Shown one piece after another: positions 16,337 through 22,508 of a stretch of 22,917 bases of DNA. The notes beneath the pieces are model-generated. The model was given only the letters and a program-made list of their open reading frames with translations, was not told the DNA's origin and did not search any database. Where the stretch lies: the NCBI GenBank assembly GCA_017557265.1, contig JAFZAM010000228.1, positions 1 through 22,917 of the forward strand. The letters run 5' to 3'. The first letter of the stretch is position 1, and the number at the start of each line of letters is the position of its first letter. The DNA is from Oscillospiraceae bacterium (GTDB lineage Bacteria > Bacillota > Clostridia > Oscillospirales > Oscillospiraceae). The position numbers were made by a program, and so were the translations under genes.

Positions 16337-17737
16337 ATGAGCTCTCTCACGGCGAAAAACAAGGTAGGGTCCGACCTGACCGAGGGCAATATCTTTATAA
16401 CGCTCATAAAGTTCTCGATCCCGCTCCTGCTGGCGAACGTCATCCAGCAGGCGTACAACACGGTCGACCTCATCGTCATAGGCCGTTTCGCCGGCGCGGT
16501 CGGCACAGTCGGCACCTCGACGGGCGGCGAGATAGCGAACTTCCTCTCCATGCTCGGCATCGGCTTCGCCGCCGCGGGGCAGGTCTACGTCGCTCAGCTC
16601 GCCGGAGCAAAGGACGAGGAGCGTACCAAGCAGGCGATAGGCACGCTGATGACGATCATGCTCGCTTCGAGCGTCGTCCTGGGCGTAGTGTGCACGTGCT
16701 TTACGGGCTGGTTTCTCAACCTTCTCAAGACCCCGGCAGAGGCCATGGGCGAGGCGCGAAACTACATGATAGTGACCTGCCTCGGCATTCCGTTCGTATA
16801 CGGCTATAACGCCGTCACGAGCGTTTTGCGCGGCATGGGCGAGTCGAAGCGGCCGCTGCTCTTCGTAACGATAGCCGCGATAAGCAACATCATTCTCGAC
16901 GTCATATTCGTCGCTTGGTTTAAGATGGCTTCGCTCGGCACGGCGCTCGCGACAGTCATCGCGCAGGCGTTCTCGTTCATCGCCTCTGCGGTATACATGT
17001 ACCGCCACAGGGAGCAGATGGGCTTCGATTTCAAGCTCTCGAGCTTCAAGCTGCATAAAGAGCCGCTCAAGATCATTCTCCGTCTCGGCATACCCAAGGC
17101 GCTCCAGTCGGGACTTATCAACATCTCGATGCTCTACTGCATCCGTCAGATCAACGCCTTCGGCCTTGCCGAATCGGCGACGAACAGCATAGGCAACAAG
17201 ATACTGCGTCTGTCGAACCTCATAACCGTCAGCGTCGATACGGGCGCCGCGGCGATGATAGGGCAGAACCTCGGCGCGAGGAAATACGACCGCGCGAAAA
17301 AGATCGTCTACAGAGCGCTCGTGGTCGCGCTCATAGTGGCGGCCACAAACATTGCGGTCGGCCTGACCATGCCGCGCACGATATTCAAGTTCTTTATCAA
17401 CAAGGACATCCAGCCCGAGGTCGTCGAAAAGGTCCTCGATTACAGCGTCGACTTCATGCGCATCAACTGCTGGGCGTTCTTCCTCTCGGCGTTCATGGGG
17501 CCTTACGGGGCCATGATAACGGGCGACGGAAACGCAAATCTCAGTTTCCTCATCGGCATCATAGACGGCGTCGTGCTGAGGATAGGCATAAGCGTCGTCC
17601 TCGCGCAGGTCTTCCACATGGGCGTTTACGGCTACTTCTACGGCAACGCGCTCGCGCGCATCGCGCCCGTCGTCATAGACATGGCGTATTTCTACTCCAA
17701 CCACTGGCGAAGGCGAAAGCTGCTCACCGAACAATAA
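16337..17737 (+). CDS. MATE-family multidrug/metabolite exporter
   Basis: A 466-residue inner-membrane protein with about 12 hydrophobic segments in two similar halves, the usual MATE size. The N-terminus (FSIPLLLANVIQQAYNTVD, about residues 27-45) and IGRFAGAVGTVGTS are typical of the NorM/DinF-like family, which exports cationic compounds using sodium or proton gradients. It starts 44 nt after the second MoaF-like gene. The Shine-Dalgarno (AAAAGGA, 16317-16323) is rather far from the ATG at 16337, so expression may be lower or coupled. Last gene of the GRE operon before a strong terminator. It may export a product or toxic intermediate of the GRE pathway, though general drug export is equally possible. 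Confidence 0.9.
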   Translation: MSSLTAKNKVGSDLTEGNIFITLIKFSIPLLLANVIQQAYNTVDLIVIGRFAGAVGTVGTSTGGEIANFLSMLGIGFAAAGQVYVAQLAGAKDEERTKQAIGTLMTIMLASSVVLGVVCTCFTGWFLNLLKTPAEAMGEARNYMIVTCLGIPFVYGYNAVTSVLRGMGESKRPLLFVTIAAISNIILDVIFVAWFKMASLGTALATVIAQAFSFIASAVYMYRHREQMGFDFKLSSFKLHKEPLKIILRLGIPKALQSGLINISMLYCIRQINAFGLAESATNSIGNKILRLSNLITVSVDTGAAAMIGQNLGARKYDRAKKIVYRALVVALIVAATNIAVGLTMPRTIFKFFINKDIQPEVVEKVLDYSVDFMRINCWAFFLSAFMGPYGAMITGDGNANLSFLIGIIDGVVLRIGISVVLAQVFHMGVYGYFYGNALARIAPVVIDMAYFYSNHWRRRKLLTEQ

Positions 17738-17739
17738 AG

Positions 17740-17771
17740 AAATATCCCGCCGAGTTTTCGGCGGGATATTT
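17740..17771. terminator. Bidirectional intrinsic terminator
   Basis: AAATATCCCGCCGA (17740-17753), loop GTTT, and TCGGCGGGATATTT (17758-17771): a perfect 14-bp stem between the convergent MATE and FAD-oxidoreductase genes, with A/T runs on both sides. Confidence 0.95.
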
Positions 17772-17783
17772 TATGCGTTTTCG

Positions 17784-19286
17784 TCAGGGCGTCACGACGG
17801 CCATGTCCGCGACGATCTTCGGCTCGTTCTTGCTCTCGCGCACCTGCGCCCAGTAGCCGACGGGAGGCTGATGGAGGTTACATCCGTCCTTGATGAGCTG
17901 CTGCTTGAGCGCGGCGCCGTCGAGGTCGCGCAGAGCGCAGCCGGCGTCTATCGCCATGGCGGCTGCGGTGCCGCCGGCCTGACCCATGCTCATGCTCGTT
18001 CCGATGATGCGCGTCGCGCAGATAGCGTGGAAGTCGGCGGAGTAGCAGCGGCCGACCGCGAGCAGATTGTCTATCCCTGCGGCGACGAGGGAGCGGTAGG
18101 GGATCTCGGCGTACTCCTTCGGGTTCGTTCTGACCTCCCACGTGTCGAGGTCGGGCGTCACGAACGGGTGGAGCATGCGGTCCTTCGCGTCCTGCATCGG
18201 GCGGCATATCGCGGGCTCGATGGGCGCCTTCGCATGTATGTGGCGTATCGCAGTCTGCGTGCCGGGCGTCGGTACGTGCGTGTCGAACGGCTCGCAGAAC
18301 TGCGCTATGCCGTCGTCGAACTTGCGCGCGGCGGCGAGGTCCTCTGACTTGAGAATATACTCGCCGATTATCCTGCGCGAGTCGCGCACGCCGTTCATCG
18401 GCGCGAAGTTCGAGAGCACGGCGTTTTCATAGCCGGGCACGTACTTTTTCAGGAACGCGACGAACTCGAGCACCTTGCCGTGCTGGTCGACGATCTGCCG
18501 CGTGAGGTCCATGACGTCGTCGCCGTGCGTGTCGTAGGTATGCGTCGCGTCGAGCGAGACGTCGGTGCAGGTGCGGTCGCGCCCGACGGGAAGCTCGAAG
18601 ATTATGAACCCGCCGCTGAGTATCTCTCGTATATCGCCGTTGGCAAGCGCCTCGTACTCCTTGGCGATGAGCAGATTGCGGTGCTGCGCGTTGGGATTGT
18701 TCTCGATGTATTCGCGGCTCGCGCGCTGATACTCCTCGACGTTGACGTAGCTGAGCCTGAAGCCCATCGTCGCGGCCGAATTGAGCCCGAGGTACTCCGC
18801 GTCGCTTATCTCGGTCGGTACGCCGGCCGCGAAGGCGAGGTCCGCGTCGCCGGTCGCGTCGATGAAGACCTTGCCGGTGACCTCGATCTTGCCGGACTTG
18901 CAGTAGCAGATGACCTTCGTTATCTTCTTGTCCTCGACCTCGCAGTCGACGACGTGGGTGCCGTAGAGGATGCGGCAGCCGGCCTTGAGCAGGAGCTGCT
19001 CCATCATTACCTTGCCCTTCTCGGGCTCGATGACGGGCTGATGGCCCTTGACGGTGACGTCGCCGTCCTTTTCCATGCGGTCGTAGAGCTCTTTTCCGAG
19101 CCCGTCGATGCAGCCGGCGGCGCCGGTAATGTAGCCGTTGGTAAAAAGCCCGCCGAGCGACTCGCGCATCTCGAGCAGAATAGTGCGCTTGCCGGCGCGC
19201 GCGGCCGCGAGAGCCGCCGTAAAGCCGGAGCAGCCGCCGCCGCAGACGACGACCTCGGCGTCAAATCTCTTGCACGTTGTGAGCAT
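17784..19286 (-). CDS. FAD-dependent oxidoreductase (FAD_oxidored family)
   Basis: A 500-residue flavoprotein. The dinucleotide motif GGGCSG is at residues 16-21, followed by an acidic residue at the end of the second strand (ILLEMRESLGG). DATGDADLAFAAG near residue 165 and DNLLAVGRCYSADFHA near the C-terminus fit the PF12831-type FAD-dependent oxidoreductases, whose substrates are mostly unknown. A longer frame reaches upstream, but the ATG at 19286 is preferred because ACGGAGGT precedes it and a good promoter lies 28-57 bp upstream. No signal peptide or Tat motif is visible, so it is cytoplasmic. It lies beside a UroD-like gene on the same strand but has its own promoter and terminator. Substrate unknown. 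Confidence 0.85.
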   Translation of the reverse strand: MLTTCKRFDAEVVVCGGGCSGFTAALAAARAGKRTILLEMRESLGGLFTNGYITGAAGCIDGLGKELYDRMEKDGDVTVKGHQPVIEPEKGKVMMEQLLLKAGCRILYGTHVVDCEVEDKKITKVICYCKSGKIEVTGKVFIDATGDADLAFAAGVPTEISDAEYLGLNSAATMGFRLSYVNVEEYQRASREYIENNPNAQHRNLLIAKEYEALANGDIREILSGGFIIFELPVGRDRTCTDVSLDATHTYDTHGDDVMDLTRQIVDQHGKVLEFVAFLKKYVPGYENAVLSNFAPMNGVRDSRRIIGEYILKSEDLAAARKFDDGIAQFCEPFDTHVPTPGTQTAIRHIHAKAPIEPAICRPMQDAKDRMLHPFVTPDLDTWEVRTNPKEYAEIPYRSLVAAGIDNLLAVGRCYSADFHAICATRIIGTSMSMGQAGGTAAAMAIDAGCALRDLDGAALKQQLIKDGCNLHQPPVGYWAQVRESKNEPKIVADMAVVTP

Positions 19287-19313
19287 AATTGACCTCCGTT
19301 CGCGTTTTTCTTT

Positions 19314-19342
19314 ATTGTATTCTTTTTCGCGCGCGCATTCAA
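19314..19342 (-). promoter_or_regulatory. Promoter for the FAD-dependent oxidoreductase
   Basis: On the - strand: TTGAAT (19337-19342), a 17-nt spacer containing alternating GC, and TACAAT (19314-19319). The leader to the ATG at 19286 is about 20 nt. Confidence 0.7.
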
Positions 19343-19358
19343 GAGGGGAGAGGCCCAA

Positions 19359-19404
19359 AAACGGAACGAGCCCCGTGCGACACACACGGGGACCCGTTCC
19401 GTTT
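19359..19404 (-). terminator. Long hairpin terminator after the UroD-like gene
   Basis: Outer arms AAACGGAACG (19359-19368) and CGTTCCGTTT (19395-19404), inner arms CCCCGTG (19371-19377) and CACGGGG (19385-19391), with a small interior loop. Read on the - strand, the stem is followed by a T-run (TTTTT, 19357-19361 on the complement). It ends the UroD-like transcript just before the FAD-oxidoreductase promoter. Confidence 0.85.
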
Positions 19405-19440
19405 CGAAAGAAGACAGTTCATGAACTGCTTTAAACTATA

Positions 19441-20487
19441 TCAGGCGTAGCCGGTCTTTTCGTACTGGATCGGCGCGCGCTCGATCTCCTTCGGATCGAT
19501 GCCGAAGTGCGCGACGTTGTACTCGTCGATGGCCTCGGTGATCGCGTCGTAGACGCCGTCGTAAACGCTGCCGGGGCCGCCCTGGGCTATGCAGGGGATG
19601 ATGCCCTTCGGAGACTTGAACAGATCGAGGTACTTCCAGACCTTCTCCTTGGTCTCCTCTTTAGTCCAGCCCTCGTAGTCATAGTCCGCGCCGTCGAAGC
19701 CGCCCATGAACGCTATCTTGCCGCAGTATTTGTCGACAAGCTCGGGCAGATTGTTGGACTTCATGCAGCCCTGCCAGACGTCGATGCCCATATCGATCAT
19801 GGAGGGGACGAGCGTCGCCGCGTAGCTGTCGGAATGATGGATGACGAGCTCGACGCCGTGGGCCTTATAATAGCCGTATATCTGCTGATACGGCTCGACG
19901 AAGAAGTCCTCGAACATCGCCGGGCTCATGAACGTGCTCGTGCGGCTGCCCCAGTCGTCGTGATGGAACAGCGCGTTCGGGTGCGCGTTTTCGCATATCT
20001 GCTCGGCGAGCTCGAGCTCCCAGTCGGTCAGGTATTTGATGAGGTCGTGCATCTCGTCCTCGTACATGGCGAGGTTGACGAGCGTGTTGGTTATCTCACC
20101 GAGGCAGTGGCACTGCTCGAAGAGGCCCGGCACGACGAAGACCGCCTTATACGCCAGATCGCCGCCCTTGGCCATGCCGCCCTTGATGATCTCCCATTCC
20201 TGCGGAGCGAACTTGAGCTCGGGAGCGTGCACGTAGTCGCGCCAGTGCTCGATATCCTTGATGACGACCTTGTCCGGCGTATGGACGGGGAAGGCGCCCG
20301 GCGTGCCGACGGGGAAGCTGTAATAGATGCCCCAGGCGTTCTTGACGTTCTCCTCGCCGTACTTGGGATAGGCGCTGTGGAACATGGAGGGGTTCATTAT
20401 GAGCCGGACGGCCTCGTACTGATTGGAGAACCGATCGGGAGCGAGGCCCTTGACCGCCTCATAAAAGTTCTGCTTCGGGTTGAGCAT
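19441..20487 (-). CDS. Uroporphyrinogen decarboxylase-fold protein (UroD/MtaA superfamily)
   Basis: A 348-residue TIM-barrel protein of the UroD superfamily, which includes haem biosynthetic UroD and the cobalamin methyltransferases MtaA and CmuA. The C-terminal GGPGSVYDGVYDAITEAID resembles the conserved family end. At the position where MtaA-like enzymes carry the zinc motif H-x-C, this protein has VIHHSDS (His217-His218-Ser219-Asp220), an H-S-D variant seen in uncharacterised family members. True UroD is therefore unlikely, as the classic N-terminal RQAGR motif is also absent. No corrinoid protein is adjacent. The start at 20487 is chosen for the RBS GGAAGGAG; an upstream ATG in frame lacks one. 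Substrate unknown. Confidence 0.85.
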   Translation of the reverse strand: MLNPKQNFYEAVKGLAPDRFSNQYEAVRLIMNPSMFHSAYPKYGEENVKNAWGIYYSFPVGTPGAFPVHTPDKVVIKDIEHWRDYVHAPELKFAPQEWEIIKGGMAKGGDLAYKAVFVVPGLFEQCHCLGEITNTLVNLAMYEDEMHDLIKYLTDWELELAEQICENAHPNALFHHDDWGSRTSTFMSPAMFEDFFVEPYQQIYGYYKAHGVELVIHHSDSYAATLVPSMIDMGIDVWQGCMKSNNLPELVDKYCGKIAFMGGFDGADYDYEGWTKEETKEKVWKYLDLFKSPKGIIPCIAQGGPGSVYDGVYDAITEAIDEYNVAHFGIDPKEIERAPIQYEKTGYA

Positions 20488-20546
20488 AGGGTTTCTCCTT
20501 CCTTGTATCTTCCTTCCTGCGATAAGGGATATCCTTCTGACAATAT

Positions 20547-20575
20547 ATAGTATCACGCTTTGCCGTCATTTTCAA
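20547..20575 (-). promoter_or_regulatory. Promoter for the UroD-like gene
   Basis: On the - strand: TTGAAA (20570-20575), a 17-nt spacer, and TACTAT (20547-20552). A TGTCAG element lies just downstream of the -10 (20537-20542). Confidence 0.72.
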
Positions 20576-20633
20576 TAAATATCGCGCGTTTTCGGCAAAA
20601 ATGTTTGTGATATTTTCACTTTATGCCTATTTC

Positions 20634-20647
20634 TGTCAGAGCTGACA
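20634..20647. promoter_or_regulatory. Palindrome TGTCAG-AG-CTGACA, candidate operator
   Basis: Two perfect 6-bp arms (20634-20639 and 20642-20647) with a 2-bp centre, located between the divergent UroD-like and sipW-leader promoters. Further TGTCA/TGACA copies occur at both promoters. No regulator family is claimed. Confidence 0.35.
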
Positions 20648-20709
20648 CCGGCTTCAGACCCAAAAAGTTACAAACAGAGAAGAAAAGACAAATTTTTGTA
20701 ATCTTTTAG

Positions 20710-20738
20710 TTGACATCTGTAATTATTTGAGTTATTAT
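20710..20738 (+). promoter_or_regulatory. Consensus promoter for the riboswitch-sipW leader
   Basis: TTGACA (20710-20715), a 17-nt spacer and TATTAT (20733-20738): a near-perfect sigma-A promoter. Transcription would start near 20745, giving about 449 nt of leader before the sipW ATG at 21194. Confidence 0.82.
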
Positions 20739-20806
20739 GTCAATGCACGTTTTGGGAGAACTCTATCCCTGCGTGTAAAGTCAATCAAATCGTCGATCAC
20801 GGAGCG

Positions 20807-20829
20807 CCGGAAAGCAGCATCCTGCCCGG
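20807..20829 (+). promoter_or_regulatory. 5' leader hairpin abutting the aptamer
   Basis: CCGG (20807-20810), bulge AAA, GCAG (20814-20817), loop CATC, CTGC (20822-20825), CCGG (20826-20829). It ends at the base before the putative aptamer P1 strand TACTC. It could be a stacking or folding element of the leader. Its function is unknown. Confidence 0.4.
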
Positions 20830-20927
20830 TACTCAAGCCGACAATAGCAAAGCAGCCGAAAGACTGTGACGCAAAGCTACAGGGCCTAAACGCGAAAGCG
20901 CATGGCAGCCAGTTGCCGAAGGGAGTA
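20830..20927 (+). promoter_or_regulatory. Cyclic di-GMP-I (GEMM-I) riboswitch aptamer
   Basis: The conserved core reads AGCAAAGC, then CCGAAAG (GNRA loop of P2), GACGCAAAGC, the tetraloop receptor halves CCTAA (20885-20889) and ATGG (20902-20905) around a GCG-capped GAAA hairpin, and AGTTGCCGA. By comparison with the Vc2 aptamer, the ligand-contact bases are present: G20 equivalent at 20847, intercalating A47 at 20874 and C92 at 20916. G at position 20 favours c-di-GMP rather than the cGAMP-selective variant. P1 can form from TACTC (20830-20834) and GAGTA (20923-20927). It lies in the leader of sipW and the TasA-like genes, so it should couple their expression to c-di-GMP. On- or off-type cannot be read from sequence with certainty. 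Confidence 0.92.
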
Positions 20928-20930
20928 TCT

Positions 20931-20971
20931 CGTAAGCGGATAGGCCTGTTTTCGCGGCGTTTTTCTTTTTT
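20931..20971 (+). terminator. Candidate riboswitch attenuator (weak hairpin plus T-tract)
   Basis: CG plus GCGGA (20931-20932, 20936-20940) can pair with TTCGC plus CG (20951-20955, 20958-20959) across an interior loop, followed by TTTTTCTTTTTT (20960-20971). The stem is imperfect. Alternatively GCCG of the aptamer 3' strand (20915-20918) could pair with CGGC (20955-20958), which would exclude the ligand-bound fold. Placement directly after the aptamer supports transcription attenuation. Confidence 0.45.
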
Positions 20972-21068
20972 AATACTTTTCCGAAAAAGCCTGAAACAAA
21001 TATATACAACAGTTCGTCAATTATATAGAGATTTTTCATTGATATTACCAAGGTTTTACACTTGACTC

Positions 21069-21089
21069 TTACCGCGGTGTCAGTGGTAA
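21069..21089 (+). promoter_or_regulatory. Second leader hairpin
   Basis: TTACCGC (21069-21075) pairs with GTGGTAA (21083-21089), seven base pairs including one G-U, loop of 7. No T-tract follows, so it is not an intrinsic terminator. It could be an RNA stability element or a DNA operator. A TATAAT at 21096-21101 follows but has no acceptable -35. Confidence 0.35.
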
Positions 21090-21193
21090 AATTCATATAA
21101 TCGACGAATTGCGGCCTTTTTTCACAAACAACGCCGGAATATTCGCATTATTCAATCAAAATATTCAATCTATGGCCTGTAAGGAGTCAAATA

Positions 21194-21871
21194 ATGGACA
21201 CTGAGAATGTTAAAATGCCCGTGAGCGGAGAAAAAGAGACCGCGCCGAAGAAAAAAAGCAAGGTCGCGGGGACGATCTCGACGGTGCTCGTCGTCATAGT
21301 CGTCCTGCTCGCCGCCGCACTCGTCGGCGCGCGCATCTTCGGACTGAAGGTCTATACGATCCTCTCCGGCTCGATGGAGCCGACCTACCACACCGGCGCC
21401 ATCATCTACGTCAAGACCGTCGATCCCCTCACGATAGAGGAGGGGACCCCGATAACCTTCATGCTCGACGAGAACACGATCGCGACGCACAGAGTCGTCG
21501 CCGTCTTCCCGGACGAGGAGGACGCGACGGTCGTCCGCTTCCAGACGAAGGGCGACGCGAACGATTCCCCGGACGGCTCGCTCGTCCACTGCAGGAACGT
21601 CATAGGCGTCCCCGTATTTACAATACCTTATCTTGGCTACGTCGCCAATTACATACAGCATCCCCCGGGCAGATATGTCGCCATCGGAGTCATAGTCCTT
21701 ATCCTGCTCCTGGCGTTCGTGCCCGACCTGTTTGACGATAACAAGAAAGGAAAATCTGAAAAGGAGGTCGTAAGCGACAAGAGGGAAGAAAATGAAAGCG
21801 CTCAGCTGAGCGCGGATGAAAGCGCCCGGCCGAGCGCGGAAGATATCCCGGCCGAAAACCCCGAAGAATAA
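21194..21871 (+). CDS. sipW: SipW-type signal peptidase I
   Basis: A 225-residue membrane protease of the ER/archaeal-like type, which uses a Ser-His catalytic pair. The catalytic serine is Ser60 in SGSMEPTY, the histidine is His99 in ATHRV (instead of the lysine of ordinary bacterial SPases), and GDAND with Asp121/Asp127 forms the third box. One membrane segment precedes the active site (about residues 27-47) and one follows it (about 163-182), with a charged cytoplasmic tail ending in two 8-residue repeats. SipW enzymes process TasA/camelysin-like precursors, and two such genes follow. Start at 21194 with AAGGAG. Expression is probably controlled by the c-di-GMP riboswitch upstream. Confidence 0.93.
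   Translation: MDTENVKMPVSGEKETAPKKKSKVAGTISTVLVVIVVLLAAALVGARIFGLKVYTILSGSMEPTYHTGAIIYVKTVDPLTIEEGTPITFMLDENTIATHRVVAVFPDEEDATVVRFQTKGDANDSPDGSLVHCRNVIGVPVFTIPYLGYVANYIQHPPGRYVAIGVIVLILLLAFVPDLFDDNKKGKSEKEVVSDKREENESAQLSADESARPSAEDIPAENPEE
21794..21841 (+). repeat. 24-bp tandem duplication in the sipW 3' end
   Basis: Two adjacent imperfect 24-bp units (21794-21817 and 21818-21841) encode ESAQLSAD and ESARPSAE in the cytoplasmic tail. They suggest recent slippage or expansion of the tail. Confidence 0.7.
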
Positions 21872-21889
21872 GAAGAAAAGGAGTAAACC

Positions 21890-22465
21890 ATGAAGAACAA
21901 GAAGACCCTTAAGGTCCTGGCTCTGGCTCTGGCGTTCGTTCTCGTCATCGGCATCGCCGTCACGGGTACTGTCGCGTATCTGACTGCCACGACCACGGCG
22001 ATCACCAACACGTTTACTGTTGGTAAGATCGAGATTACTCTTACGGAAACCGCGAATCTTTCGTTCAAAATAGTTCCTGGTTCGAAAGACACAAAGGATC
22101 CGACCATCACCGTTAAGAGCGGCAGCGAAAAGTGCTATGTCTATGCTTGCGTAGAAAACAACCTCGTCATCGACAGCACTGTTGTTGGTACTCCGAATAT
22201 CGTAAGTACTGATTGGACAGCTATTGCGACCAGCGGAAATAAAACGCTTTATCGCTATAAGGAAATAGTTGATGCGGCTAGCGCTGACAAAGCCCTAGCT
22301 CTGTTCACTGAGGTTGCGTACTCTAACACAATCACTGAGAGCACGATTACTGCTCTTGATGGTAAGACGATTGTCGTTACTGCTTTTGCACACCAGTCTG
22401 ATAATGTTGAGCAGAGTGCAGCCGATGCGACCGCCAAGACTACTCTCGGCGTTTCTGGTACCTAA
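21890..22465 (+). CDS. TasA/camelysin-like exported protein with SipW-type signal peptide, 1
   Basis: A 191-residue precursor. Residues 1-33 form a SipW-cognate signal peptide: a KNKK basic start, a hydrophobic stretch, then TGTVAYLT followed by TNTFTVGKIEITLTE, the hallmark of this class. Cleavage is expected around residues 29-31. The mature domain continues with PGSKDTKDPTITVKSGSEKCYVYACVEN, as in beta-sandwich TasA-type fibre or camelysin-like proteins, and is rich in Thr, Ser and Val. It is shorter than B. subtilis TasA (261 residues). RBS AAAAGGAG; 18 nt after sipW. Likely secreted to the cell surface or matrix after SipW processing. Whether it forms fibres is unknown. Confidence 0.88.
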   Translation: MKNKKTLKVLALALAFVLVIGIAVTGTVAYLTATTTAITNTFTVGKIEITLTETANLSFKIVPGSKDTKDPTITVKSGSEKCYVYACVENNLVIDSTVVGTPNIVSTDWTAIATSGNKTLYRYKEIVDAASADKALALFTEVAYSNTITESTITALDGKTIVVTAFAHQSDNVEQSAADATAKTTLGVSGT

Positions 22466-22508
22466 TTACTTATACTGAATCCAAAAATACACTAAAGGAG
22501 ACAAAACA

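Larger units (their letters stand above)
20488..21193. other. 706-bp AT-rich divergent intergenic region
   Basis: No gene is supported here. The region holds the leftward UroD-like promoter (20547-20575), a small palindrome (20634-20647), a consensus rightward promoter (20710-20738), a c-di-GMP-I riboswitch (about 20830-20927), a candidate attenuator (20931-20971) and another hairpin (21069-21089). A 9-bp direct repeat TATTCAATC occurs at 21149-21157 and 21162-21170, shortly before the sipW RBS. The stretch 20580-20633 shows nothing recognisable. Confidence 0.8.

Noticed and set aside
16223..17734. 503-codon open frame on the - strand
   Set aside because: Antisense shadow of the MATE gene, with charged low-complexity translation and no RBS context that would support it.
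20847..20847. Possible cGAMP-selective (GEMM-Ib) riboswitch variant because an A lies next to the ligand-contact position
   Set aside because: Aligning to Vc2 through the spacing of A47 and C92 places G, not A, at position 20. The A is one base upstream, so c-di-GMP is the more likely ligand.
20727..21065. 112-codon open frame on the + strand upstream of sipW
   Set aside because: It overlaps the promoter -10 and the whole riboswitch, has no Shine-Dalgarno and no family resemblance. The RNA structure explains the sequence better.
21062..21101. Second promoter TTGACT ... TATAAT before sipW
   Set aside because: The spacer would be 28 nt, and no acceptable -35 lies 16-18 nt upstream of the TATAAT.
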